A DNA stretch of 64,000 nucleotides, from positions 93,946-157,945 of the forward strand of contig NZ_JAILWB010000012.1 of NCBI RefSeq assembly GCF_025699295.1. Reading direction: 5' to 3'. This DNA is from Hydrogenophaga sp. Lineage in GTDB: Bacteria > Pseudomonadota > Gammaproteobacteria > Burkholderiales > Burkholderiaceae_C. The notes under the pieces are model-generated. The model was not told where the DNA came from. It saw only the letters and a program-made list of their open reading frames with translations, and did no database searches. Within the stretch, counting starts at the first letter, position 1. Each line of letters starts with the position of its first letter. Below are positions 54,720 to 62,420 of this stretch, one piece after another. Made by a program: the position numbers and the translations under genes.

Positions 54720-55430
54720 GTCGGGATGCACAAATCTTTCGAGATACTCCCGATCCTGAGTGAAGATGGGGATTTCCCGATCCGGAGTATCCGGCCCCAC
54801 AACACAAAAGCCACGCTTGAAGTGCGTCGGAGTGTCGTTCCAGTTTACTCTACACTCAGACATAAGCATTTCTTGTAGCTCATCCGTGTTTTTCTTATGG
54901 CATTGACCATGAGAGAAGTAGCAGCGAGCCACCATCTGAATTGAGTTACGAGTAGCGTCTTGCTGTCGCCACACGAAATAGTTTACGACATCTTCCTTAG
55001 GTAGATTGAAGACGCGAGCATCAAACTGTGCAGCAGCCTTGCGACGGACAGAGCCGTGCGGCTGTCCATACTCACCGATAGCATCGTTGAAGACAATCGT
55101 AGCTACCGACGCCGCGATGGACACCATCTTTTGAATACCGTAGCCAAACCAAGCGTCTGTGGTCAGAGTGTCATAATCAGTAATGAGTACGGAGATCTCA
55201 TCACTCTGCCCGTACGCCACCTTAGCCCCCTGGATTTCTTTTACTAGAGCGTTGGCGGTGGCGACCATCGCGTTGTGCAAGATGGCATCAAAGGGCTCAT
55301 TGAATCCACGAGTGAACGTATGGAACGCTCGACCATCCACCCGTAGGATAACAGGCGTACGTCGAGTCAGGACGGCACGAGCAGCGTGCTCGTACCCTTT
55401 CATGCGATCACCCAAGCTTGACTTGTCCAT
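54702..55430 (-). CDS. Thg1-like 3'-5' RNA polymerase
   Basis: 242 residues. Signature RVDGRAFHTFTRGFNEPFD (Asp32 metal ligand), then AYGQSDEISVLITDYDT (Asp77), KMVSIAASVATIVFND and a WRQQDATRNSIQMVARCYFS motif as in the Thg1/TLP family. Members add nucleotides to the 5' end of tRNA: G(-1) on tRNA-His, or 5'-end repair. Here the phage tRNA-His already encodes G(-1), which favours repair of truncated tRNAs or action on host tRNA-His. Starts inside the end of the NMNAT gene. Confidence 0.9.
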   Translation of the reverse strand: MDKSSLGDRMKGYEHAARAVLTRRTPVILRVDGRAFHTFTRGFNEPFDAILHNAMVATANALVKEIQGAKVAYGQSDEISVLITDYDTLTTDAWFGYGIQKMVSIAASVATIVFNDAIGEYGQPHGSVRRKAAAQFDARVFNLPKEDVVNYFVWRQQDATRNSIQMVARCYFSHGQCHKKNTDELQEMLMSECRVNWNDTPTHFKRGFCVVGPDTPDREIPIFTQDREYLERFVHPDLPILR

Positions 55431-56571
55431 TGCTGTATAGTCCTTGTCTAAGGATGTACTCTGCCACCAGGGGCGTCAGGTATTCGTGATTGTGTGAGGC
55501 GTCGTCCTCACGTACTGCCGTTGAGTTGATCTCTGAGCCCTCGCCCTCCAGCACCTTATACGTTAGGTGTTTCGAGACACCGTTTTCGTAAAGCTCAACG
55601 CCCACGCGAGGCTTGATCCAGAACTCAACGTCGGGCATCTGTTCATGTAGCCATCGCTCGCTGGGATATTGGTGATGCGGAATCGTCATGTTCCAAGCGT
55701 CCATCCCCACCAGGAAGATGAATTGCTCATCGGGACTGTACCGCTTGAGCACTCTGTACTTGTCGATGAAGCGAGGAGCCTGCGTTAGTAGGACCGGCTT
55801 ACCTTCCAGGTCCAGCATACGCATACGATGGAGCACGTCTTCAATCGACAGCCCACCCTTGTAGTAATGCTGCTGAGATATCTCGAATAGTGCTGTGGCT
55901 TTTAGATGTTCCTTGGTCGGCGGGTTGAATGCACCGGGGTAGACCATCGGGAACGTACGCACCACGTCAGTTACGCGACGGAACTCTCCATTGTGGAATG
56001 CAAGCGGGTTGCCGGGTCGCAACAGCATGAGCCGTTCCACGTCCGACACGCCGGGAGCATACAAGATATCGATATTGTGTGTTTCAAGCGAATCACCAAT
56101 GTCTTCGATATGCTGTTGCCAACTTGACACACCAAGCAAAGCACCTTCCATAAGCCATTGCACTCGCTCGCTGACGATGCGGCCCACCCACTCTCTATTG
56201 CTGTTGGCGGCAATCGAAATGTGCATGTAGGCATCCCACTTGGGAGTAGCAATGTAGATGAAGGCGTGCGACTCACGATTCTGGTAGTGTGCCCCCGTGA
56301 TAGCGAGACCGAACAGGGTCTCAGGATTTTGCCCCTCTTGGATATGAGTATGGCCTAAGGCTTTTTGTGCTAGACGACGAGCGTTGTCCAGCGAGATAGC
56401 CCGCATATCATGAGGGCGTGATAGATCATCGTAAGGGCAATCGACACTAAGGATCGTTCTGGAGGCTCCAGGTACCCTGAGATACCGTGAGCTAAACTCC
56501 AACCCGATACCAACCTCCGTGACGTTACCACGCCACGAAGATTGGTTTAGTCTATCACAGAAGGCTTCCAT
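55408..56571 (-). CDS. NMN adenylyltransferase fused to a CinA/PncC-like domain
   Basis: 387 residues. Residues ~5-165 resemble the CinA C-terminal (NMN amidase) fold: ISLDNARRLAQKALGHTHIQ, then LFGLAITGAHYQNRESHAFI. Residues ~205-385 are a nucleotidyltransferase: MVYPGAFNPPTKEHLKATAL (substituting for the HxGH box), FIFLVGMDAWNMTIPHHQ and EINSTAVRED (ISSTxxR). The enzyme would convert NMN plus ATP to NAD+. Coupled (TGATG) to the NAMPT gene, forming a two-step salvage route from nicotinamide. Confidence 0.85.
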   Translation of the reverse strand: MEAFCDRLNQSSWRGNVTEVGIGLEFSSRYLRVPGASRTILSVDCPYDDLSRPHDMRAISLDNARRLAQKALGHTHIQEGQNPETLFGLAITGAHYQNRESHAFIYIATPKWDAYMHISIAANSNREWVGRIVSERVQWLMEGALLGVSSWQQHIEDIGDSLETHNIDILYAPGVSDVERLMLLRPGNPLAFHNGEFRRVTDVVRTFPMVYPGAFNPPTKEHLKATALFEISQQHYYKGGLSIEDVLHRMRMLDLEGKPVLLTQAPRFIDKYRVLKRYSPDEQFIFLVGMDAWNMTIPHHQYPSERWLHEQMPDVEFWIKPRVGVELYENGVSKHLTYKVLEGEGSEINSTAVREDDASHNHEYLTPLVAEYILRQGLYSNGQVKLG

Positions 56572-58022
56572 CAGACCGTTTCGGCTTGCGGCAGAGCCGC
56601 GTTACTGCGGACCTCTTCAAGAGTCATGAGGTTCATGCGAATGCCATTGTAGAACACGTCGCGTAGTAGGTTGAACTCGCCAGCTTCCTCTTCGGAAACC
56701 GTAATGAGTTCACCATCAACATCGGGCATGACACCCAGGCGTCCACGCTTCGAGTTCTTCGTCGGATCAGTAGCAGGACGCTTGAAGATTTCGTAGCCGA
56801 CGCCATCGCGTTCCGCGTACGAGCACTTGATAGCGAATCGCTGGCTGTCGCGGTCGAATTGCTGGAGCAGTCCGCCGCCACTACCGAAAGCGATGTTGTC
56901 GGCAGAGATACGCTCCTCAAGGAAAGCTTGAAGGATAAGCTCAACCGTGTGGACCCAGGCAGTACCAGAGACGCACTTCACGGGCGTCCACTTGATACCG
57001 TCGCCTTGGATCATGCGAACGTAGTCGGGAAGGACAGCAAAGCCCTTATCGTTGAAGGACGAGCCGAACACTCTTTCGAGAGCACGGAAGACATCCACGT
57101 CGATCTTCGGCAGCGTGCCAGAGTCAGGCCGGATGATAACCGGAGCCGTGCGAGCTTCGATGCGAGCCTTGATGTCAGGGAGAGCCAGGATCTCCTCGAT
57201 AAAGGCAATCATGTCGTAGGAGTCACCCACCATAGCGACCATCTGGTCGTTAGGAGTATTGTCCAGGACTTGACGCACAACGTCGGCCTCGCCTTCGACG
57301 CCACGAGCGGTCATGATCGAGTGCTCGGTCGCACGAATGCTGAATCCCGGCATGTAGGCATCGTAGTACCGTCGCAGGAAGTCGAGGGCGATCATCGTGT
57401 CCGTGCCCATCGCACCCGTAGCCAAGTGAGCACCGCCACCGATGGCAGCTTGCTCGATGCACGTCACGCCACGGTAGCCGAAGTCGTGCAGCTTGAACGG
57501 CAGACCAGCCGGATCACCCGTAAGGTCAAGGTAGTTGGCGATGATCTTGCGAACCTCGCGGCTGGCAGTCATGACGGTCGTGGGATACCACGCCATAGAG
57601 ATAATGGTTTCGAACCAGTTGGTCAACCACTTGGTCTCTTCGCCACCAAGGTTCTGGATCGTGTAGAGGCAGTTGCTCTCGTTGACGGTCAGACCCTCGG
57701 GGATGGCTTGCACTCGCAGAGGCAGGCGTCCATTGAAGTTATCCCGAATGAACTCCCAGCCCGCACGGTTGAAGACGCCAGGACCCATGTGGGCGTTGGC
57801 AATCTCCTCGGCCTCATCGATGCGTTCGGTCGTCACGAACTCACCCTCAAGATGCGAGAGGACATACTGCAAACCAAAAAAGGTCACAGTCGGGAACATG
57901 CCGCCGCTGCGGGGTTCGCCGTAGGAATACACGAGGGTCGTGCCCTCGGGATAGAATGCCCAATGGCTGACCTTGTACGAGTCGGTGCCAAAGGCGAGCA
58001 GATTGATGTTAGGATTCAGCAT
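56571..58022 (-). CDS. nadV: Nicotinamide phosphoribosyltransferase
   Basis: 483 residues from ATG 58022. Family landmarks in order: LLAFGTDSYKVSHWAFYPEG, FFGLQYVLS, KLHDFGYRGVTCIEQAAIGG, TARGVEGEADVVRQVLDNTP, VAMVGDSYDMI, PVIIRPDSGTLPKI, GDGIKWTP, IAFGSGGGLLQQFDRDSQRF with KCSYAERDG. It makes NMN from nicotinamide and PRPP. With the adjacent adenylyltransferase it restores NAD+, as in phage systems that overcome NAD-depleting defences. Confidence 0.94.
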   Translation of the reverse strand: MLNPNINLLAFGTDSYKVSHWAFYPEGTTLVYSYGEPRSGGMFPTVTFFGLQYVLSHLEGEFVTTERIDEAEEIANAHMGPGVFNRAGWEFIRDNFNGRLPLRVQAIPEGLTVNESNCLYTIQNLGGEETKWLTNWFETIISMAWYPTTVMTASREVRKIIANYLDLTGDPAGLPFKLHDFGYRGVTCIEQAAIGGGAHLATGAMGTDTMIALDFLRRYYDAYMPGFSIRATEHSIMTARGVEGEADVVRQVLDNTPNDQMVAMVGDSYDMIAFIEEILALPDIKARIEARTAPVIIRPDSGTLPKIDVDVFRALERVFGSSFNDKGFAVLPDYVRMIQGDGIKWTPVKCVSGTAWVHTVELILQAFLEERISADNIAFGSGGGLLQQFDRDSQRFAIKCSYAERDGVGYEIFKRPATDPTKNSKRGRLGVMPDVDGELITVSEEEAGEFNLLRDVFYNGIRMNLMTLEEVRSNAALPQAETV

Positions 58023-58023
58023 A

Positions 58024-58332
58024 TCAGTATGTTTCAGGGTACTCGATGTCCATTCCTTCATACTCCCAATCGGAGCGAAGGTCCAAAAACTCGAAGGCTG
58101 CTTCGAGGTCGTTCGTTTCGATAATCTCTTTGGCCCGCGTCAGTCCGGTGTCGGGATCTTTGGGATCGTCGTAATACCAGCAGAACTTCTCGCTGGCACG
58201 TTCCTTGAGGATCTTCATTGCTGCCTTGCAATAATCCTCAGGTGTATTACAGACGAAATAGCGGTCCCCATGCTTTTCTTTGAAGGTGAGGATGCCTGCA
58301 CTAGACAGCCTGCGTGCCATGTATTTTCTCAT
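58024..58332 (-). CDS. Hypothetical protein
   Basis: 102 residues. MRKYMARRLSSAGILTFKEK, then DRYFVCNTPEDYCKAAMKIL; acidic C-terminus ending in DIEYPETY. Lies between NUDIX and NAMPT genes in the same transcript. Unknown family. Confidence 0.6.
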   Translation of the reverse strand: MRKYMARRLSSAGILTFKEKHGDRYFVCNTPEDYCKAAMKILKERASEKFCWYYDDPKDPDTGLTRAKEIIETNDLEAAFEFLDLRSDWEYEGMDIEYPETY

Positions 58333-58739
58333 AGTGATTCCTCACACGTTTTCCATACGAGATAGTGACGGATGATAACGTTGTGGTCAAAGCAGAGGTC
58401 GCCAACGTCGTGCGGGTTGACCACTTTCGAGTCCACCGCATCGTCAGCCGCGACTGGTGTACCATTCGCCGTGCAGATGTAGGCAGCACTCACGGCATGG
58501 CCGCGAGGGTCACGGTCAGGATCATCGTAGATACCAAGGAATTCGACGTTCTCGACCTTGAGGCCGGTCTCTTCCTCGGCTTCACGGATGGCTGCGGCTT
58601 CGCAGGTTTCTCCTACGTCCACGCAGCCACCCGGTAGTGCCCAGCCGTGGGGAAAGTTCTTACGTTTGATCAGAACGATGCCGCCATCGACTTCGATGAT
58701 GGTGTCCACCACTACCATAGGAGTAATCGGTTTACCCAT
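58329..58739 (-). CDS. NUDIX hydrolase
   Basis: 136 residues from ATG 58739. Complete Nudix box GGCVDVGETCEAAAIREAEE followed by ETGL. Early TIIEVDGGIVLIKRKNFPHG and LGIYDDPDRDPRGHAVSAAY resemble ADP-ribose/NADH-type NUDIX enzymes. Next to NAD+ synthesis genes, ADP-ribose or another NAD-derived product is a reasonable substrate, but not proven. Confidence 0.88.
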   Translation of the reverse strand: MGKPITPMVVVDTIIEVDGGIVLIKRKNFPHGWALPGGCVDVGETCEAAAIREAEEETGLKVENVEFLGIYDDPDRDPRGHAVSAAYICTANGTPVAADDAVDSKVVNPHDVGDLCFDHNVIIRHYLVWKTCEESL

Positions 58740-59460
58740 TTTCTCTCCAGTGAGTTTGCACCGAGTAGCCGGTCCAAATCGTGTACCAGTACGTCTCGAT
58801 GATCGGGCAGCAATACCATTCCATCGTGCCCACCGTGCCCTGGTCGGCGTGGTGATGGTGTCCAAAGAAGCAGTAGTCAGGCTGGTAACGGTCAACCAGC
58901 ACGTCTAGTAGCTGCCTGTTTCCCTTACTAGGAAGGTGATCGTGCTTGTAACGATCATCCGAGTAAGGAATACAGCCCGCGTGCTCATGAGTGAAGAGAG
59001 CATCGATAGGTCCCTCGACAGTATCAAGTGTCTCTTGAATCTGTCGCATGGTGATATCCTCTTGGTGCCACCACGACTTGCCTTCGGTACGCATATGCTT
59101 ATCAATGGAGCTTGCCCCACCGAAAAACATCATGCGAATGCCGTCCACTTCGAGAACGCTGCCGCGAGGCATGTGGGTCCAGCCCGGTTGCCAAGCACCA
59201 CCATCAGCCTCTAGTTGATCGAAGCCTTCGTGGTTGCCATCAATCCACATCTTTTCAGCGGCATTGTAGATAGCCAATTCCTCGTCAGAGAAGAATCCCT
59301 TGCTTGGCTTGAACGGCTTGCCACCAGTCCAATCACCATAGCCGAAGTCGCCTACCTGGACAATATGAGTAATGTCCGGGTGTTGACGAATAGCCTTAGC
59401 AATGGTCACGTTGGTCTCGTGCCAAAAGGCGTGGGTATCTCCTAGAATCAGGAACTTCAT
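58732..59460 (-). CDS. Calcineurin-like metallophosphoesterase
   Basis: 242 residues from ATG 59460. The five metal motifs are present: LGDTHAFWHE, QVGDFGYGDW, WIDGNHEGFDQ, FTHEHAGC and FFGHHHHADQG. Possible substrates include phosphoproteins, cyclic nucleotides or 2',3'-cyclic phosphates. Context of RNA repair and NAD genes leaves this open. Overlaps the NUDIX gene. Confidence 0.88.
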   Translation of the reverse strand: MKFLILGDTHAFWHETNVTIAKAIRQHPDITHIVQVGDFGYGDWTGGKPFKPSKGFFSDEELAIYNAAEKMWIDGNHEGFDQLEADGGAWQPGWTHMPRGSVLEVDGIRMMFFGGASSIDKHMRTEGKSWWHQEDITMRQIQETLDTVEGPIDALFTHEHAGCIPYSDDRYKHDHLPSKGNRQLLDVLVDRYQPDYCFFGHHHHADQGTVGTMEWYCCPIIETYWYTIWTGYSVQTHWRENG

Positions 59461-59462
59461 TA

Positions 59463-59855
59463 CTAACGCAGAAAAGAGGGATCGTTCAGGTAGTTGGTCA
59501 CAAGCGTAGGAAAGGGGATCCGCCAAACGAATCCGTACTTACCCTTTAGGTCTTGCTCCATTGCCAAAGCGGCAGGAGTGTTCATCGAGTGGATCACGAT
59601 ATCAGGATCCTGAACAGTCTCGACGTTTTGCAGCATCCACCGCACCACACCGCTGCCGGTGTTCGGGTTGGAGGGATCGACGTAGACCTCGCCGCCGAGA
59701 TCGTGGTCAAGGAAAACGACAGCGAACTCCTCGGTGGACAGCTTCTCGATGGCCGCCTCTGCCGTGGTGACGCACGTAACGTCCTGCCACGTCGGCAGCT
59801 TCTCCATGAAGGTCGCAATGCGATTCTCGTCGTCTTCGAGGATCAGGATTTTCAT
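59463..59855 (-). CDS. cREC (cyclic-phosphate-processing receiver-like) domain protein
   Basis: 130 residues from ATG 59855. Receiver fold: MKILILEDDENRIATFMEKL, VTTAEAAIEKLSTEEFAVVF then LDHDLGGEVYVDPSNPNTGS, and late DIVIHSMNTPAA. The 'LDHDLGGExYVDxxxxNTG' run is the signature of the receiver-derived domain associated with RNA repair operons rather than a two-component regulator. Likely processes or senses cyclic-phosphate RNA ends; activity is predicted from the family only. Confidence 0.75.
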   Translation of the reverse strand: MKILILEDDENRIATFMEKLPTWQDVTCVTTAEAAIEKLSTEEFAVVFLDHDLGGEVYVDPSNPNTGSGVVRWMLQNVETVQDPDIVIHSMNTPAALAMEQDLKGKYGFVWRIPFPTLVTNYLNDPSFLR

Positions 59856-60070
59856 AGGATGATTGCTGCGACGGTCACGATTAGGAAGAAGACTCGCCAA
59901 GATACGGTGACCGTGTGGTCCTTGATGATCTCGATTGGTCTCGGCGGGTTGGTTTCAAGCAGGTAGAGTGCTTTCTTGAGGGCGATGGCTTGTCCTCTAT
60001 GGATATCGACAGTTGGCTCGTGCAGCTTACGCGAGCCCGATGCGGCCTGTACGACCGCCTCAGCCCTCAT
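59852..60070 (-). CDS. Small C-terminally anchored membrane protein
   Basis: 72 residues from ATG 60070 (GGAG 9 nt upstream). A longer form from ATG 60121 is open, but that ATG overlaps the -10 box TATAAT, so it would not be in the transcript. The C-terminal SWRVFFLIVTVAAIIL is a membrane anchor. Unknown function. Confidence 0.6.
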   Translation of the reverse strand: MRAEAVVQAASGSRKLHEPTVDIHRGQAIALKKALYLLETNPPRPIEIIKDHTVTVSWRVFFLIVTVAAIIL

Positions 60071-60119
60071 GAGATCACTCTCCAACTGACGGAAGATCGC
60101 CTTCTCGTCAGTCGCTTTC

Positions 60120-60147
60120 ATTATACCGTCGTCTCCGTGTATGTCAA
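60120..60147 (-). promoter_or_regulatory. Promoter TTGACA-N16-TATAAT
   Basis: Perfect hexamers just after the FmdB-like gene; decides the start of the membrane protein below it. Confidence 0.7.
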
Positions 60148-60353
60148 GCCCCGTTGCCGGGATCTTTCTTCCGTTTGTAGTCAGTCTCGTAAAACCCCGA
60201 TCCGCGAAAGATGATACCGCTTCCCTTTCCTATCAAGCGTTTCAGCCTGAGTCGGCCACAATCAGGGCATTTACGCTTAGCTCCCTCCGTGATGTTCTGG
60301 AAGAACTCTGTTCGTGCTCCGCACTCACGGCACTCGTATTCGTAAGTGGGCAT
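60144..60353 (-). CDS. FmdB-like zinc ribbon protein
   Basis: 69 residues from ATG 60353: MPTYEYECRECGARTEFFQN, then CPDCGRLRLKRLIGKGSG. The CxxC...CxxC ribbon and opening are typical of the FmdB/regulatory zinc-ribbon family. Role unclear, possibly transcription-related. Coupled to the gene upstream. Confidence 0.8.
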   Translation of the reverse strand: MPTYEYECRECGARTEFFQNITEGAKRKCPDCGRLRLKRLIGKGSGIIFRGSGFYETDYKRKKDPGNGA

Positions 60354-60604
60354 TAGCCTTTCGAGTAAAACTCGTCCACAGAGATTGTCTGTTCGTTTCC
60401 AGTGCGAGTCATCCACAGTCCACCGTCGCCCATGACACGCTGCACTCCAGCTTTACGCTTACGTTGAGTGAACGGCTTGTAGTCGATGGTCTGACACCCC
60501 GTACCTCTACACCGACTACAGATAACGGCAGTACCTTTCGGTTCAGCGAAGCCACAGTAGAGTCCGGTGCCACTACAGGCAGAGCATTCAGCTTGTACTT
60601 GCAT
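60353..60604 (-). CDS. DnaJ-type CxxCxGxG zinc protein
   Basis: 83 residues. CSACSGTG and CSRCRGTG repeats as in the DnaJ/HSP40 Cys-rich domain, then a Lys/Arg-rich stretch. Without J-domain. Perhaps an RNA- or protein-binding zinc module. Confidence 0.7.
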   Translation of the reverse strand: MQVQAECSACSGTGLYCGFAEPKGTAVICSRCRGTGCQTIDYKPFTQRKRKAGVQRVMGDGGLWMTRTGNEQTISVDEFYSKG

Positions 60605-60759
60605 TATGATTCGTCTCCGTTGTCCATTGCAGCACAGCCAGTCAGAAACGTGGCAACGCCGCCGAAAAAGATAAGGGCATTGTGGCCGCCCTTATGGATA
60701 AGGAAGAAAGTCCCCGCCGCAAATATGAGACAGGGAATGAAATTGGCTACTCGCTGCAT
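60604..60759 (-). CDS. Small membrane protein (51 aa)
   Basis: ATG 60759 to TAA 60604. MQRVANFIPCLIFAAGTFFL and NALIFFGGVATFLTGC form two membrane segments. Its stop is adjacent to the next start. Unknown function. Confidence 0.55.
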   Translation of the reverse strand: MQRVANFIPCLIFAAGTFFLIHKGGHNALIFFGGVATFLTGCAAMDNGDES

Positions 60760-61151
60760 ATCTTCATTCGGTCAGTAAGCATTCCCGTAATCGTACCATT
60801 GAGAACCCAGCGATCAGTCCTGTAGTAATCGATACGGACATTCTTGGCGGGCGTGTGTGTATCTAGCTCGTACACAAGATCACGCGGAGTGGTTTCCTTA
60901 CCTTTATAGGTAATCGGATCTTGGTCGCTTCCGTACGTTTCCAGAGCATCGACACATTCCTGTAGCGTCATGCCTCCAGTCTTGGCTGGAGTATGCTGGC
61001 CCGCAATCTCGATATCGAAATACTCGGGATGCGTACGTAGCAGAGCACCAATCGCTGCGTCCTTCGTCTTGCCACAATCCCAGACACCGGGGATGCCATC
61101 CACGCAAGCGTGGTAATCGTGACTACGTTTTGTTACGACTATCCTGGTCAT
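60747..61151 (-). CDS. HicB-like N-terminal domain protein
   Basis: 134 residues from ATG 61151. Residues 1-50 (MTRIVVTKRSHDYHACVDGI, WDCGKTKDAAIGALLRTHPE) look like a HicB-type beta-alpha domain; the rest (ITYKGKETTPRDLVYELDTH) is unassigned. No HicA partner is adjacent. Could be a lone antitoxin-like fold. Confidence 0.55.
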   Translation of the reverse strand: MTRIVVTKRSHDYHACVDGIPGVWDCGKTKDAAIGALLRTHPEYFDIEIAGQHTPAKTGGMTLQECVDALETYGSDQDPITYKGKETTPRDLVYELDTHTPAKNVRIDYYRTDRWVLNGTITGMLTDRMKICSE

Positions 61152-61294
61152 TTCGTGATCTGCCACAAGAAGAACGGGAACAGGAAGCCGAACAGGAACC
61201 AGCCAGCACGCGGGACGCTGCGGACAGCATCGTAAGTCACCGCTCGCGGCGTTTCGGTCAGGCGTTGCAGTCGATACCAAGCTCCTCTAGCCAT
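61148..61294 (-). CDS. Small membrane protein (48 aa)
   Basis: ATG 61294 to TGA 61148 with an ATGA overlap into the next gene. MARGAWYRLQRLTETPRAVT then AGWFLFGFLFPFFLW, one membrane segment with a basic N-terminus. Unknown. Confidence 0.5.
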   Translation of the reverse strand: MARGAWYRLQRLTETPRAVTYDAVRSVPRAGWFLFGFLFPFFLWQITK

Positions 61295-61298
61295 TTGC

Positions 61299-61499
61299 TT
61301 ATCCTTGTGTCAGTGTGGTGTAGAGCCACCACAATCCAAACGTAACGAACCATGCGAAGACGCAGAACCAGATGCCTACCTTGAACCCTCGCCACAGGCC
61401 AACCCTATAGGCGTGCTCGGCTGTCTTTTCAAGCCGACGTTGCCACGGAGAGGGTAGATCCCCAACGGGCTCCAGGTCCATGTCCGGAGGCGAAGTCAC
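61299..61499 (-). CDS. Small membrane protein (66 aa)
   Basis: Pro-rich N-terminus (MTSPPDMDLEPVGDLPSPWQ) then FKVGIWFCVFAWFVTFGLWW, one strong membrane segment. Overlaps the upstream gene by four bases. Unknown. Confidence 0.6.
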   Translation of the reverse strand: MTSPPDMDLEPVGDLPSPWQRRLEKTAEHAYRVGLWRGFKVGIWFCVFAWFVTFGLWWLYTTLTQG

Positions 61500-61702
61500 C
61501 GCTGTAGTCCCACCCGTAGGTCTGAGACCAGGATCCCCTGGATACTTTCTTCGTCCGTGGTTAGGACTTGGGCGAAGTAGTGGTCGTCGTCAGCCGGTCC
61601 CTTGAAGTAGAGATCAGTGACCTTGGCGAACCGCCCATCGGGCAGGGTGACAGCAGTACCAATGCTGATACCGTCGTTGCTTTCGTATTCGAGGTCTTCC
61701 AT
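61496..61702 (-). CDS. Hypothetical small protein
   Basis: 68 residues from ATG 61702: MEDLEYESNDGISIGTAVTL then DGRFAKVTDLYFKGPADDDH. Looks like a small beta-barrel. Coupled to the next membrane-protein gene by TAATGG. Unknown. Confidence 0.55.
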   Translation of the reverse strand: MEDLEYESNDGISIGTAVTLPDGRFAKVTDLYFKGPADDDHYFAQVLTTDEESIQGILVSDLRVGLQR

Positions 61703-61899
61703 TATGCGTTTGCCATGAGCCACTGAGCAGCGGCGTACAGAAGGTAGATGAGGCCGCCCGCAAGTGCCAAGTTGATGAGGATGGCCCCAACAGCGAAGAA
61801 CTTGGCGAACCGGAAGGTGGAATCGACCTGACGACCAATGCGGTCGAAGTTGCGGTCGAAGCTGTCGTCGGCGGACAGTCGTTGAAGTTGTCGTCTCAT
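61702..61899 (-). CDS. Small membrane protein (65 aa)
   Basis: MRRQLQRLSADDSFDRNFDR then FFAVGAILINLALAGGLIYL, one or two membrane helices. ATG 61899 is 7 nt past the -10: leaderless. Unknown. Confidence 0.6.
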   Translation of the reverse strand: MRRQLQRLSADDSFDRNFDRIGRQVDSTFRFAKFFAVGAILINLALAGGLIYLLYAAAQWLMANA

Positions 61900-61905
61900 A
61901 GTTAC

Positions 61906-61933
61906 AGTATATCCTCGTGTTGTGGTTTGTCAA
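61906..61933 (-). promoter_or_regulatory. Promoter TTGACA-N16-TATACT
   Basis: Overlaps the stop codon of the 47-aa gene; +1 would be the A of ATG 61899. Confidence 0.68.
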
Positions 61934-62073
61934 GCACTTTTCACGATTGATCCACTCACGATTGAGAACTGACCAGGACATTCATGGTCAGCAAAATTGC
62001 GAGCCTCGGTCATTGACACGAAACTCCTGGTTTGCAGGATGCCACTTTTGACATAAAGGACGTGGTAGTTCAT
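61930..62073 (-). CDS. Small hypothetical protein (47 aa)
   Basis: ATG 62073 overlaps the previous stop (ATGA). MNYHVLYVKSGILQTRSFVS then MTEARNFADHECPGQFSIVS. Alpha/beta-like. Unknown. Confidence 0.5.
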   Translation of the reverse strand: MNYHVLYVKSGILQTRSFVSMTEARNFADHECPGQFSIVSGSIVKSA

Positions 62074-62276
62074 TGTTCGTTTCGCAGCTTGCACTCGTGG
62101 TAACGGCTTTCGTGCTCAAGTAGCAGCTTAGCAAGAATGCGGTCACCGGGTTGCGGGTCGTCTACCAAGAGACGTGTTTCAAGATCACGACGGATAGCTT
62201 CGTACTCGTCGGTAGTGATGATGCACGGCTCGTAAGCGTGCAGTCTAATCAGAGCTTCCTGTACGTGGTTCGGCAT
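62070..62276 (-). CDS. Small hypothetical protein
   Basis: 68 residues from ATG 62276. MPNHVQEALIRLHAYEPCII then DEYEAIRRDLETRLLVDDPQ; helical and acidic. Overlaps the gene upstream by 28 nt. Unknown. Confidence 0.55.
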   Translation of the reverse strand: MPNHVQEALIRLHAYEPCIITTDEYEAIRRDLETRLLVDDPQPGDRILAKLLLEHESRYHECKLRNEQ

Positions 62277-62386
62277 AGTTGGGCTCTGTGTTTTTGTAGA
62301 ATCTGAATGTACTGCTGACATTCAGCACAATCGGGTCCGGTGTGGTTGTTGCACAACTTACGTGCAAACTGTTGTTCCCATTCCAT
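62249..62386 (-). CDS. Small Cys-containing protein (45 aa)
   Basis: ATG 62386, 5 nt after a -10 box, to TGA 62249. MEWEQQFARKLCNNHTGPDC then AECQQYIQILQ; CxxC with two more Cys, perhaps zinc binding. The promoter position supports expression. Confidence 0.5.
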   Translation of the reverse strand: MEWEQQFARKLCNNHTGPDCAECQQYIQILQKHRAQLCRTTYRKL

Positions 62387-62391
62387 GACTC

Positions 62392-62419
62392 AGTATACTC
62401 TCGTTAGTGGCTATGTCAA
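62392..62419 (-). promoter_or_regulatory. Promoter TTGACA-N16-TATACT
   Basis: Adjacent to the stop of the YubB-like gene; drives the 45-aa gene with no room for a leader. Confidence 0.66.
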
Positions 62420-62420
62420 G

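Noticed and set aside
56859..58124. 421-codon plus-strand frame opposite NAMPT
   Set aside because: Shadow of a strongly supported NAMPT gene; no recognisable motifs.
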